Positions 34,065 through 45,611 of a stretch of 64,000 nt of DNA are shown piece by piece. The stretch spans positions 4,712,001 to 4,776,000 of the forward strand of contig JAJGBQ010000003.1 in assembly GCA_022457065.1 (NCBI GenBank). Reading direction: 5' to 3'. The first letter of the stretch is position 1, and every line of letters starts with the position of its first letter. The DNA is from Curvularia sp. ZM96 (Eukaryota; Ascomycota; Dothideomycetes; Pleosporales; Pleosporaceae). Both the position numbers and the translations under genes were made by a program. The notes under the pieces are model-generated. The model ran no database searches. It was given only the letters and a program-made list of their open reading frames with translations, and was not told the DNA's origin.

Positions 34065-34980
34065 TTATTCTTCTGGCCAACTTAGAGATATCTGCTTCTT
34101 TTTAGACATGTCTATGCAAAAACTGTTTCAAGCTGCTTTTTTCCAAGGATAATCACTTTTCGTCTCAGAAGACATGCTGCCATCTTTTCCCTCTTTTGGA
34201 CGACTGGAAAAAGTCCGACCTCGACGTTCCATATGTGTGTGGTCGACCACGTGGTCGCACATGCTGCAGGGTGAATTAGCCAACACTAGTTGCGCCGTTG
34301 CTTATATGCTTTCTTTTTTTCTCCCACGTGGCAACACCTTGCAACCTCGCTTATATGTCTTTTGAGTCATGCATGAGGGAACACGCGTTGAATGTTCCAG
34401 CATCTCAAGATGGACCTGGCTTGGCGGGCCTGATTGCGACAAGACTGGGTTTCTGCCATACTACAGCTCCACCCATGGCCAGTCTGGATGTGACATTACT
34501 AATCCCTCAACATCCCGAACACAATGACCTTCTCGTATGACAAAATGTCGTAACCATGAAACCTTATTTGGACGCCAGTGAGACAATTCATTGTTGTGAA
34601 CATAGGAGCTGACAGGCTAGGCTGAGCACCAACTAGTTTTCGCCTCCATCTATCGTGCTTCTCTGCAATGGTACAATTGTTTTGAGTATCTGTACATAGA
34701 TTATGTTGCCCCTATTTTCGCTGACATTCCACCCCTAATGTTTGCTTCTAAGCCTATGAGCGAACACCCCTCTCTATCATCAATCCCCTTTCCAACCGTA
34801 TAGCAATTACAAGGGCCGTTGCTTATCGATTAATTTCATAGACCCTAAAAAAAGATCCTGTTTGGTTTCATCAAGGTGCCCTGTTAGTGAGGTTCAGTTC
34901 GGCAGTTTACCGGCATCATCCCCGTCCATCATGTCTCAGAATACATATCCCAGGGCCGACATATTCATGCGCTTAGTTAC
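34065..34980. other. Intergenic, with nested perfect palindromes at 34239-34256
   Basis: About 0.9 kb, AT-rich from 34,500, no gene supported. Two overlapping 12-base palindromes, GTGGTCGACCAC (34239-34250) and GACCACGTGGTC (34245-34256), share six bases; the second holds a CACGTG E-box. Confidence 0.5.
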
Positions 34981-36660
34981 ATGGCAGCAATTAAAAGCTA
35001 CACAAAGGTCCGCGGCCTGCCATGGTTTGCCAGCCAGCGCTTCGCCGAGCTGCTCCCCAACAGTCATTACCTATTCTCCAACTACAACCGGCTTAATATT
35101 TTTAATATGCCTTTTATCTACTCTAATACTAGTGACTCCTCGAGTCCGACTCCATTAGAGTCGGATTTCAGCTATGAGTCTAATGCTTCAGCTTCGTCTT
35201 TGTCATCGATGCCATCGCCCAAGCAGTCAACGCGACAGCCTGAGTTGTCAACGCCAAAGTCCACTCGATTGAGCCTGAAGCCTAGCCTTAAGTCCTCTGA
35301 GTCGTTCGATACAGATTCCAGCAGGAAATCACCGTCGACCATCGTACGATTCGCAGAGCCAGCGCCGACACCAAAGTTGAACCCCAAATGGGAAGCAAAA
35401 CGGAAGACTTTACAAAAACCAGAGCCATTGACCAAGAAACGACCCAGTCCGCTTGTGACACCTCAGCCCCATAATGGTTTGCCTTTCGCAAGTCCGACTG
35501 CTAGTTTATCAAAAGACATCAATGGTTCTTGTTTCAGCCCAGCACCTGCACCACCTAATTTCAGCCGTCCGAGGTCCCTTCCAGTATCACCGGCCATTTC
35601 CATCGAAGCTATGAAGAGAAAGATTAGTTACAGATCATTGGTACAGGAAAGCCCTGGAGAGCCTGATCCAAGATGGGCAGGAATTCCGCTACCGGCACAT
35701 TTCACGCCGCCCTCTCTTGGTCAAAGATCTCGTGGAGTATCGTATCAAGCACCACATTCTTTTGGTTCGCGTTTTTCTACTCAATCAAGTCCAGCAGTCC
35801 TCGAGACATCAGCTTCCTTCACTGCTCCTTCCGGCCAATACAACCCCCTTGAGCATTACATACCATGCATGCATCCTTCATGCAAAGCACACTACACGCC
35901 CGCCCATCTAGGTCCCTCTTTCTACCTCTCCAGCGGGCCCTACTCTCTATCACATCTGCACGCCTATTGCCCCCGGCATGCCGTCCGCGAGCTCGAAGAA
36001 GCCAACGCCACTCTGAAGCGCGCCTACGAAATACTCCGTCAAAACGCCGGCCGCAAGACCCTCGGCACCGTAGCCGCTGAGTTCGAAGAGCTCAAGGAGG
36101 AATTCCGCGACGACCGCCGCCTCCGCAACGCAAAGCTCATCCGAGCTCAAAAGCGGCGCGTCCTCGGTTGCCCAGCTCAAGATAGCAAAGGCAACACTTC
36201 GAAGCAAGAAGAGTGGGACTGGCGATACACTAGACGGCCTTGCACCAGTTCATCCTGCAAAGCACAGTACAACCCGTATTCCAACCACTTGTACGCTTTT
36301 TACCGCACTCCGCACCAGGGAACGTCGTTTTACCCGCAGCAGACGTTCTGTCCTAGTTGCGCCAAGCAAGATATCGATGACTTTGTGATATGTGTAAAGC
36401 AGAAATGGGGTAGTAGGTGCGGGTGGGACAGACATGAGTGGCTCGAGTGGCTGAGTAACAAAGTCAAAGATCGCGCCATGGAGCAGGACTACTGGGTCAA
36501 GGCTCAAGAGAGGGTGGTGAGAGAGAAGGGGCCTGCGAGGTGGGTGAATGGACTGGAGGATGATGTTAGAGTGGAGATTGAGAGGCAGGAGCAGAAGAAG
36601 TTTGAGAAGACGATGAGGAGGAGTTTGTTCAAGAGGTGGGTGGCTAGTATGTCTTCTTGA
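34981..36660 (+). CDS. Unknown protein with a duplicated Cys-rich module, 559 aa
   Basis: Single exon. The first ~290 residues are disordered and Ser/Pro-rich. Two related modules follow. The first (about 294-335) is C-x4-C-KAHY...FY...C-P-R-H; the second (about 419-465) is C-x4-C-KAQY...FY...C-P-S-C. They look like duplicated zinc-binding knuckles, separated by a charged coiled-coil segment (ELEEANATLKRAYEILRQ and EELKEEFRDDRRLRNAKL). The C-terminal ~90 residues are Trp-, Arg- and Lys-rich with helical character. I do not recognise a named family; zinc binding is inferred from the motif only. The start is uncertain: the ATG at 35107 (MPFIYSNTSDSS) is a good alternative and would remove 42 residues. 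Confidence 0.75.
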   Translation: MAAIKSYTKVRGLPWFASQRFAELLPNSHYLFSNYNRLNIFNMPFIYSNTSDSSSPTPLESDFSYESNASASSLSSMPSPKQSTRQPELSTPKSTRLSLKPSLKSSESFDTDSSRKSPSTIVRFAEPAPTPKLNPKWEAKRKTLQKPEPLTKKRPSPLVTPQPHNGLPFASPTASLSKDINGSCFSPAPAPPNFSRPRSLPVSPAISIEAMKRKISYRSLVQESPGEPDPRWAGIPLPAHFTPPSLGQRSRGVSYQAPHSFGSRFSTQSSPAVLETSASFTAPSGQYNPLEHYIPCMHPSCKAHYTPAHLGPSFYLSSGPYSLSHLHAYCPRHAVRELEEANATLKRAYEILRQNAGRKTLGTVAAEFEELKEEFRDDRRLRNAKLIRAQKRRVLGCPAQDSKGNTSKQEEWDWRYTRRPCTSSSCKAQYNPYSNHLYAFYRTPHQGTSFYPQQTFCPSCAKQDIDDFVICVKQKWGSRCGWDRHEWLEWLSNKVKDRAMEQDYWVKAQERVVREKGPARWVNGLEDDVRVEIERQEQKKFEKTMRRSLFKRWVASMSS

Positions 36661-37505
36661 GAGACATGTACGTTCGTTTTTCTTTTTCCTTTGTTTGGAT
36701 CACTTGGGATGGGTTTTTTGCTTTCGTGGAACTTCACCAAAACCACACGCTCGTTTGGCTTCTTCTTTTCTTTTCTAGAGAGTTTCTTCCTTCGTTAGGG
36801 GTTTCTTTGAATGTTGATGTCGAAATGACAAAAAGAAATAGTGAATGATGCTCATGTTTATGAGTTTAGACTATTGCAATGAATATATTAGATGAGCTAC
36901 CTGGTGCATAACATGTGTAAATGACTCCAGTTGTGGCGAATTTGAGTTGAGTCTGGTCGAACGCAGAGTCATCGCTCGTGGTACCAATGTCATGAGATAT
37001 AGAAAAAAAGCGAGGAAGAATTCGTTCTTTCGATAAGGAAGATTCTGGGCGATGGCCTACTGACAATACGAAGTTAGCCAAAGGATGCCATGGGATTGCG
37101 CACTATGCTGTAACTATGGCCTTGAGGGTTTGAAGTTGACCGCATGAGGGTTTCTCTGGACTTTTCAAAAGATATTTTGGCTTCTGCCTTGATACTATCT
37201 ATGGTTTGTGTAAATGTACGACGTGGTTCTAGACCCCATGGCTTATGACACGGGCTGGAGAGTGGACAAATTTTATTTATATCGTTATAATTATAGATTT
37301 CTGTACCATAGTCGCCAGACCTTCCGCACTGCCGCATGACATAATACATATGATAATATGGATAGAGAACACCGGGCGGCGTCAAAACATGAAGCTGAAG
37401 GTGCCGCCTGAAATACCATCTTAGGTTGTGCGGACCTAAGCAAAACAGCGGGAACAGGGGAGAAGAAAATCGTAGCGCATCGTTCGAGCGACCTCATTGT
37501 CAAAC
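36661..37505. other. Convergent 3' region; possible 3' UTR or alternative last exon of the Zn2Cys6 gene
   Basis: 845 nt between convergent genes. On the minus strand 37436-37509 looks like an intron (GTGAGT donor and a long pyrimidine tract ending TTGCTTAG), followed by an open exon at 37291-37435. Confidence 0.4.
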
Positions 37506-38978
37506 TCACAGTAGAAGAGGGTCTACATCGAGGTAATCCGTATGCTTCTGGCCCAAGAATCTCACGTCAGGGTACTTCGACACTTGCCTAGGCCACTCAA
37601 CGTGGTGCCTCAGGTGGTGTGTGACGTTCCAATAGATTCCCTCAATCCAGCTCAAGACAGCCGTGGGCGCATTAACTCCTTGGAAGCCCATCCTCTCGAG
37701 ATATAGAATTGGTGTCATTATGGCTTGGATAGCAATGAAGTGAGCTAGCAGTATCTGCGCAACGTTGTTGTCGTGGTCGATAAAGGCCTGGAACTGTTCG
37801 TGTGTCCACCGTGATGGAATGTTGTATAGTGCAACAAAGGCTGTGTATGCCTCGACTGGCCTTTCGTATGCGTGGTTTACTACGCTGACAAGTAGTTCCC
37901 AGTATGATCTTTCGTATTCAGACATGTCGAGAGATTCGATCGAGCTGAGGGATATGGAGGCGAGGTCGAGATCTTCTTGGCTGATGGAATTCAGCGACGA
38001 TGTGTCCATGCGGTTACGTATTGTCTGGAGATGACTATCTTCACGGAACACCTGGTCTTGGTCAGAACGAGAGTTCATTTTGCTGTGCAGCAGGGAACAC
38101 TGACATTAAAGACTGAATCCTGGTCCAGCGACATTTCGTCCCCTGCAATCAGATTACACCCACGCACCATGGTGAGGAACTCTGCCATGCCATCTTGTAG
38201 ATGACTCGATTGGAATGCGAGGGCTAAGGCGGAAGCCATCCTAGCATCTCTCTCACATTGTGACTTTGGAGGTACTGACAGGGCCTCGTTGAGAGATTTC
38301 ACTGCTAGGATGCGATGTTGTATAGCTTGTTCGGCAACACCAGAGTTTGTTACGGCATCCAGATGAGATGCAGATAGTGCCAGGATCGAATGGATGAGAT
38401 ACTCGTACTGCGAGAGTCAGCCTGCGATACTGGATTTTCACGGCATGTCCGTTTGAAGAATACTCTCTTAGGAGCTATGAGAGATGACTTACGTTGTGTG
38501 CAAAACTAGGAATCACAGTAACCCATATCTTGTCAGCCCCTACCGGCAGATGTGGATACGCAGTGATGAGAAAATGATGGAACAAACGCATGTCTGCCAT
38601 GGACTATGATGGTCAGCTACTGTCACATCACTTCGAGGCATAGGAAGTGCTCACAAATACGCCTGGGGCGGACCGTAAGTTACCCGCCTCCCGTGGTCCT
38701 GAGATAGTATGGGACCGCTGGGAGGCCTGAATGATGTTGGCAGGATACTCGCACTGTAATCCAGCTTTGATGCAGTGGCTGCATTCTGGATGTCTCTCGT
38801 TGCATTTTATACGTCGTCGTTTGCAACTGTAGCATCCACGACGTGATTTGGTGTGGCCCTTCCTAGGAATAGGCCTGCGGGGCAGTGGTGCTACACTCTC
38901 AGTTCGACAATCTGACAGTGTTGGTGAGTCGCTTGAGGAACTATCCAGCACACTACCGCGATCTTGTGGAGACGACAT
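37506..38978 (-). CDS. Zn2Cys6 transcription factor (Upc2-like architecture), 427 aa
   Basis: Four exons, complement(join(37506..38051,38105..38407,38493..38603,38655..38978)). Introns of 53, 85 and 51 nt have GTCAGT, GTAAGT and GTGAGC donors and, in the first and last, CTGAC branches. The binuclear zinc cluster is CYSCKRRRIKC...C-SHC...C (Cys49, 52, 59, 66, 69, 76), preceded by a basic PRRPIPRKGHTKSRRG stretch. The rest is an all-helical fungal regulatory domain, starting SMADMRLFHHF and including YEYLIHSILALSASHL. Size and layout resemble the sterol-uptake-control Upc2-type subgroup, but the target is unknown. The ATG at 38978 is used because the frame upstream has only TTG. The stop overlaps a GTGAGT donor, so an alternative C-terminus is possible (see findings). 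Divergent from the ABM-like gene, suggesting possible co-regulation. Confidence 0.85.
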
Positions 38979-40182
38979 GAGCAGTGAAGGCAAGGAAACG
39001 ATTTAGTAATCGCAGTTGCGGGTGCTGCTTTCCAGCGGCGATATATATTCAGTCCACCCACGAGATGCAATGACCCTGACATGGGTTTCAAAAATTGGGG
39101 GCTTAGACCGGGAGCACGAAGCGACCCCGCGGGTGTGGATAATGCACGTTAATCAGGGGGTGCCAGGTGTACGGCTGAACCCTGGCTGAGTCACAGCTCT
39201 GTACTGTAAAGCAGACGTAACCGACAAATCGGATTACCATCTCGCCTAGCATTGTAACGGCGACAGCGGTAGAAGGGGTCTAGTAAGTAGCAATTATAGA
39301 GGTTGCCGGTTGGTAGCCAGCTCACCGGTGTGCAGCCATAACCGTTAGATGGCTTCGAGGGCTGTGTCTTCTCGGTGCGTCATCTTGCTGGGCATGTATG
39401 CCTTGTGATCTTTCCAGGCAGACCTTGCGACGAAGCGTGCGGTTCAATAGGCCCCACCACGGCATGTCTTGTTCATGACAGCCCCGTTATGATGGCATCG
39501 CGATGCCATCAGATAACGGCTTCGTGTAATTGCTGCTGCCTACCGCACCTGGACCGACCATTTCTGCATCACGAGATGAGCACAAGCATCGCCAAGAAGA
39601 GAATCTTCGCCGATAGGTTGACCTTGCTCTGGACCCGTCTGGCCACGCCAACGGACTATCCTGGACATGGCGTGAAGATGAAATTAGCATCACCTTGAGT
39701 TTCCAAGGAAGAAGGTACGGTACGTCTCGAGTGCTTAATAATAGTTAGAGCTGCATGCGATTGAACCAAGGCGCCTCTGGATGTAGGTTAAACGGCGAGG
39801 AATGTCAGTGAAAGCTAAGTGGTACTAGGACGTGGGAGGCAGCTGGGTGGAACCAATGAGCAGGTTACTACTGGCCGTGGCTTGAAGCTCTCGCGTAACC
39901 TTGCAGTCCCCGCATGCAAGCTTTAACCTCGATCAGGCACAGGTGAAGTCCAGGCAGCGGAAATGCCAAAACAGATGCTGAGGGCTGAACACCACGGCAA
40001 CCCTTGGGGTGGTGTGCCAAGACGCTAATGCGGCCAGCGAAATGTCCAGCCGTGAATGGGCTCTGCTCCCCTCTGCTGGCAACTCCTCTCCACCCATCTA
40101 CAGTCCCGCACGTGCTCCCGCACTCTGCTGCTATATCGGTCGGTAACACAGAACCGCATCGTTTCCGTTCCCACGGTAAACC
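38979..40182. other. Divergent intergenic region Zn2Cys6 factor / ABM-like gene
   Basis: 1.2 kb with no supported gene. The Zn2Cys6 cluster gene and the ABM-like gene read away from each other. A perfect GCTGAGTCAC-like AP-1 site (TGAGTCA) lies near 39,187. No open frame shows a domain. Confidence 0.4.
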
Positions 40183-40764
40183 ATGCCCGTTCTCGAGGTC
40201 ACCCAGCTCCGTCTGGAAGGGCTCGCCGCCGACGACCCGGTATTACTCCAAAGTCTTTCAGCCGTCCGAGCTAAATTGCACACCGGCTCCCAGTTTTACA
40301 ACTGCATCAACGACCCCACCTTGATATATATTTTAGGTATATGGCCAAGCCTGGAAGCCCATGTAGACTTCCTTGCTTCACCATCCAGAAACGACATTCT
40401 CGGCCCCCAAGAAGACCTGCTGCAATTCGGTTGGACGGTCCATGTGGATATGGGCGGTATGAGCTTGCTCCCACTGGACGCGCCTATCTTAGCAATCGAA
40501 AGAATCAGTGTTTCAGAAGAATGCACTCAAGCTTTCAACCAAGCCGTAGAGAGGCATGCGCAGGAGCTTCGCGGCAGCCATCCGTTTAAAGTAGCATACG
40601 GCTGGCGATGCGATGCTGGACCAAGGAGTCAAGAGGCTCTCATTTTTAGTGGATGGCAGACTGGGCAAGTCCATGTCACCTTTCCAATCAAAGGCAGTGA
40701 GGATGGACAATACGAGGTAGTGCAGATAATACATGCTAGAAATCTGGAGCACCGGGCAGATTGA
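40183..40764 (+). CDS. ABM-like dimeric alpha/beta-barrel protein, 193 aa
   Basis: Single exon. The sequence looks like two ferredoxin-like alpha/beta halves: MPVLEVTQLRL...LLQSLSAVRAKL...YILGIWPSLEAHVDFLAS, then ILAIERISVSEECTQAFNQAVERHAQEL...ALIFSGWQTGQVHV. The pattern of a beta strand, a long helix, then a strand ending in a W-x(S/T) segment and an HxxFLAS-type helix is characteristic of antibiotic-biosynthesis-monooxygenase (ABM) domain proteins of fungi. Some members modify aromatic polyketides, but most have unknown substrates. No cofactor motif is expected. It sits divergently from a Zn2Cys6 factor and upstream of a secreted GH92 enzyme. No polyketide or NRPS core enzyme is in the window, so a biosynthetic role is not supported. 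Confidence 0.7.
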   Translation: MPVLEVTQLRLEGLAADDPVLLQSLSAVRAKLHTGSQFYNCINDPTLIYILGIWPSLEAHVDFLASPSRNDILGPQEDLLQFGWTVHVDMGGMSLLPLDAPILAIERISVSEECTQAFNQAVERHAQELRGSHPFKVAYGWRCDAGPRSQEALIFSGWQTGQVHVTFPIKGSEDGQYEVVQIIHARNLEHRAD

Positions 40765-42051
40765 ATCAAGTTCCAGTTTTCCTCTCTCAGTCCTACTGTT
40801 ATCTTCAGAGTAATTCTGAACTTACTTACTTTGAGGCCTAGTATATGTTCAACGCTAGGTGATGTTAGCTTTATTCTCTATCAAGCCCCAGTAACGTTCA
40901 TTCTTTCCAGTGAATTACTCGACGGTATACTATACAGTATAAGTTAGTCTTTCTGACGATTAGTAGTTTTCCCATAGAACAAGGACTGCCTATAACGCGA
41001 CAAAAGGCTCTGCGCAGACTTGCGACGGATCGAGGCTCGCGTCGGTGTTGAAGAGCTCAAGGGCAGAAGAGTACCTGTTGCTATCAGCAACGTATACTTC
41101 GCGAAACCAAACAAGGCTTTACGCTACACCCTTCTCCTATCCCTGTGGGTTACCCAAGGCAAACTCAGGACTTACTCTTACACCTATAAACATGTCAAAA
41201 TGGACACGTTCTAGCACTGCCCCTATGAAGCCCCAAAACGGCGTGTTCATCCGCGAACCCCTGTAGCCCGGGTCTTGTACCCGCACAAGACACTCACGCC
41301 CTACCGAGACACCATAGCCCATCGCTACGCTGTGCGAAATGATCTGGCCTTGTGAGCGTTCGCCAACATTCTCTTGGGAGGAACAACTGCCGGTCATTGG
41401 ATCACAGAGTTTATGCATGGCGTCGTCGCATACCGTCACCGTCCACTCATTGCCGCTCGTTCCTATTCGGGGAAATGGCAAAGGAACAGGCTTCCGCCTC
41501 TACCGAGGGACCTCCGTAAAGCCCCTATCAATAAAGTAGATGTGCATACTAGGGTGGTTCGGTCAAGCTTTATACAACGCCGTAAGAAACCGGCTGTCAG
41601 GTAAGCGACGCTGGGCGTTCATTCGGCCGGCCGCCTAGTGGGACACCATGGGATTCCTTGCAAGGCTGGTCGTGAGCCTACAGCCTTGCTTTGCAGTGAC
41701 ATACACACCTCCATAGTAGATCTTTGAATGCGTAGTATCGATATTATTTGCTAGGGCCCCCCATGGAGATGAGGTTACATTTCCAGCCAGCTGGTAAGTT
41801 TTACCCCGCTATTAAGGTGAGCGCTCCCAACCATAACGTGACGTCGCCGGTGCAATTTCCCACGGTACTTGCAAGTAGTGAGATGGATTAAAGAAGTCCA
41901 TCCTCCGTCTGTCCAACGGGCCTCATGCGACTTTAGTGTTTTCGCTTTTGACAAAGCTCAGCAAAATACAGTTTCTCAGGAGTGAACAAACTCCTTGAGT
42001 GAAACCATAGGAACAAGCGTGCATTATTGCAGTATCCAAAGTACTTCCGTT
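40765..42051. other. Intergenic, low-coding, partly AT-rich
   Basis: 1.3 kb with short interrupted frames on both strands and no recognisable domain. The 40,800-40,980 part is AT-rich with a small inverted repeat (TATACT/AGTATA). It could be a decayed element, but I see no transposase or terminal repeats. Confidence 0.45.
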
Positions 42052-44626
42052 ATGCACATCATCACCTATCTCTCGATTCTGAGTCACATTGCCACAGTAT
42101 CAGCAGCAAGGTTGCATCAGCGACAAAGCAATGGCACTGATGTATTAAAATTTATTGATCCATTAATCGGTACCCAAAACGGAGGGAATGTCTTTGCCGG
42201 CGCTACTTTGCCATATGGAATGGCCAAAGGTACGAGATGCTTATGAATGCCTCAAATACGAGGTACTTATAATGACACAGCTGTTGCCGACGTTGACGGG
42301 CAAAACACCGGAGGCTTCGCTACCGATGGCAGCAATATCACCGGCTTCTCCGCCCTCCACGACTCTGGCACAGGAGGCAATCCCAGCTTAGGCAACTTTC
42401 CCATCTTTCCGCAAGTATGTCCTGAAGAAGACGTCAACAGCTGCAACTATACCCTCGCTGTACGGTCGACTCTATACCAAAATGACTCGGTTAAGGCACG
42501 GCCAGGCTACTTTGGGGTGTCGTTGGTGAACGGCATACACGCGGATATGACTGTATCGGAACGCGCTGCACTTTTTCGATTTGACTTCTCCAAGGTGTCT
42601 ACTGGTAGCAATAGCTCGAACCCACTCATCCTACTCGATCTGACGGATCTTTGGAAGAGTCGACAAAACGCATCTATCACTATTGAGGCAACCGAAGGTG
42701 CCACGAGCGGTAGAATCAAGGGCAACGGAACCTTCCTACCTAGCTTCGGATCAGGGACGTACAAAGCTTACTTCTGTCTGGATCTCTCTGGAGCCACGGT
42801 GAAGGATTCCGGAGTTTGGGTCAACGATCGAGCTGGCACAGAACCAAAGGAGCTTTTTATTCCGCGCGGTTTCAACAACTTCTTCCTCCAGGCTGGAGGC
42901 TGGGTCCGCTTCACTGGCCCGCTTTCAGGTCCCTTACTTGCGCGAATGGGACTTAGCTTCATCAGCACCGATCAGGCGTGTCAAAATGCTGAGCGAGAGA
43001 TACCCAATCCTGATACTGACTTTGACCGGCTCGTGAAATCAGCCGAAGACGCATGGCGCGAGAAGCTTGCCCCAATTTCAATAGAAGCAGGAGACGTGGA
43101 TCAAAGTATGCTGGTGAATTTCTGGAGTGCAGCCTACCGAACTATGATCTCGCCTCAGAACTTCACGGGCGAAAATCCGCGCTGGCAAAGCACTGAGCCG
43201 TACTTCGACTCCTTCTATTGTATCTGGGACCTATGGCGTGCTCAGCTCCCATTCATTACGATTCTCGATCCCGGGATGATTTCCGTCTTTATACGAAGTT
43301 TGCTAGACACGTACAAGCACCGGGGCTGGCTCCCAGACTGCATGATGAGCACCTGCCGGGGCTGGACACAAGGTGGATCCAACGCAGACAACGTCCTCGT
43401 AGACGCCTACGTCAAGAACGTGACTACGGGCATCGACTGGAACCTGGCCTACGAAGCCATTCTCAACGACGCTGAAAACGAGCCGTTTGAATGGAGCTAC
43501 CAAGGACGCGGCGGCCTCACGAGCTGGAAGCGACTAAACTACATTCCTGCGCTCGACTACGACCCCATTGGCTTCGGCACAAACTCCAGAAGCATTTCGC
43601 GAACCCTCGAGTACGCGTACAACGACTACAATCTCGCTGTTCTCGCCCGTGGCCTGGGTAAAGACACGGCGGCCAAGTACTTTGCGCGGGCAGGTAACTG
43701 GAAGAATTTGTACAAGGCAGACCAGACATCTTTTATCAACGGCAGTGATACAGGCTTCGTCGGCTTCTTCCAGCCCAGATATCTCAACGGCACATTCGGC
43801 CTCCAGGATCCCATTGCGTGCAGTCCACTTAGCGGCTGGTGTTCGCTGACGTCGAATCCGGCCGAGACATTTGAGAGCAGCCTGTGGGAGTACACGTTCT
43901 TTGTGCCGCACGATGTGGCGAAGTTGATTGAGCTAGCGGGCGGCGATGACAAGTTTGTTAGCAGGATCAATTTCTTCCATACGTCTGGGCTTGCGGATAT
44001 AGGGAATGAGGTTAGTTTTGTTAAGAGCACGACTACGCCATCTGCATGCTAATGTTATTCATAGCCTGTTTTTCTTACCGTCTCGTTGCCGCATTACGCA
44101 GGCAAGCCGTCGCTGTCAGCCGAGCGCGCACATTACTGTAGGTCCTCCGTCTTTTCTACATATCATGTCTTATATGCATGTGATACTAACGTCGTCTCCA
44201 GATATCCCCTCCCGCTTCAACACCGCGCCGGACGGGCTCCCCGGCAACGATGACTCCGGTTCCATGGCCAGCTTCACTCTCTTCCACATGATGGGCGTCT
44301 TCCCTAACCCCGGCCAAAACGTCTATCTCATCACGCCGCCCTTCTTCCCCTCAGTCTCCGTCACCAACAAAGTGACTAACGCGACAGCCACGATCCGCTG
44401 TGTCAATCTTGACAAAGAGTATAAGAATATCTATATCCAGAGCGCGACGCTGGATGGCAAGGAGTATACGAAGAACTGGATCGGACATGAGTTTTTCACG
44501 CAAGGAGGTACGCTCGAGTTGGTGCTGGGAAGCAAGGAGAGTCAGTGGGGGACGAGCAAGGAGAGCAGGCCGCCTAGTATGTCTGATAGTGGGGGTAAGG
44601 TCGCGGGAATGGAACTAAGGTTCTAG
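42052..44626 (+). CDS. Secreted GH92 alpha-mannosidase, 801 aa
   Basis: Four exons, join(42052..42229,42281..44010,44065..44137,44202..44626); junctions rebuild YGMAK-AVADVDGQNTGGF, IGNE-PVFLTVSLPHY and AHY-YIPSRFN. The N-terminus MHIITYLSILSHIATVSAARL is a signal peptide. GH92 hallmarks are the opening VLKFIDPLIGTQNGGNVFAGATLPYGMAKAV, SGFSALHDSGTGG, the (alpha/alpha)6 barrel segments FYCIWDLWRAQLPF and DCMMSTCRGWTQGGSNAD, and the C-terminal DGLPGNDDSGSMASF motif carrying acidic catalytic/calcium-site residues. GH92 enzymes are calcium-dependent inverting exo-alpha-mannosidases acting mainly on alpha-1,2 mannose; many NxS/T sites suit a secreted protein. It probably trims fungal or plant N-glycans and mannans outside the cell. 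The linkage cannot be read from sequence here. Confidence 0.92.
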
Positions 44627-45611
44627 ACGTAGTAATGAGACTTGTTTGGCTCCGCGACCCTTGCGGTGTCATTAACTTTTACCTTTCTTGTTCTTCCTTA
44701 CCTTCAACAACTACGTTGTGTAAATTTGGGCGCAGGGGAAACAAGACACAAACCCTTCGTTTGTGATTACGAGTCCGTCACAAATGTTGAATAACCCTGA
44801 TTTTGAGGATGAAAGTCAGGGTTACCCTGAGCATAGTAATCAAACTCAAAAATTGATAAGCGCTGTGAGTACGTATACGCCATACCATCCCACCGAGACA
44901 CGACGCGTCCGCTATGCGTACAGCTCAGTGATCAGCGCGCTGTGACATCATCCGCACAGGAAAAAGAAAATGAGCAAGGCCCTGCATGGAGACCCTCCTC
45001 ATCCCCTTTCCAGGGTCCTGCCACACCAAAGCATCATTTATGATGGGAAAAGGGGATCGACAGGGCAGAAAAGAATATAGTACTGCAGGGACTGTGTGCA
45101 TCATGTAGTGGTAATGGTGTGTACCATAAGTGGAGACCCGAGATCGTCACTGCTGCTGCAGGGAAACAAAGTGTTCAAACTGTCCATGTAGCCGGTTTTT
45201 GGTGTTTGCTTTTTGAGAGTTGGCGTGTACCACGCATGTTCAATGTGGAGGTAGATGGGAAGGGATCCCGGATGGTATTACCATGCTATGATATGCAGCT
45301 GACAAAGGAAACGCAGAACAAAGGAAAGAAAAGAAAAAGACCAAGAGGTGACAGCTTGAACGTACCACTGGTTGATGTCGATGTGCAGCAGAAAAGCTAG
45401 TTTTAATGCATTCAAACCAAAACGCCAGAAACCCCCTTGTGTGCCCACAATGCTTGGTCTTATTGGTATGCCTTGTTGACCCCCTTGTTTGCGCCAGTAG
45501 AAAAACAATTTTCATAGGATGTCGGAATGGTCTTCGACTTTGATCCCAAGAGCCCCTATCAACGCCAGAATATGCGAGAAGTGATGTAGTACAGAAAACA
45601 TGAGTAACTTT
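44627..45611. other. Convergent intergenic region, no gene seen
   Basis: About 1 kb between GH92 and siw14; 3' UTRs are expected. The open frame at 45119-45400 has no domain. Confidence 0.5.

Noticed and set aside
38079..38104. 22-nt intron ending at the first CACAG in the Zn2Cys6 gene
   Set aside because: Too short for a fungal intron. The 53-nt version with a CTGAC branch and ACCAG acceptor keeps frame and is preferred.
40926..40941. Small inverted repeat TATACT/AGTATA as a transposon end
   Set aside because: Only six-base arms, no partner copy, no target duplication and no transposase nearby.
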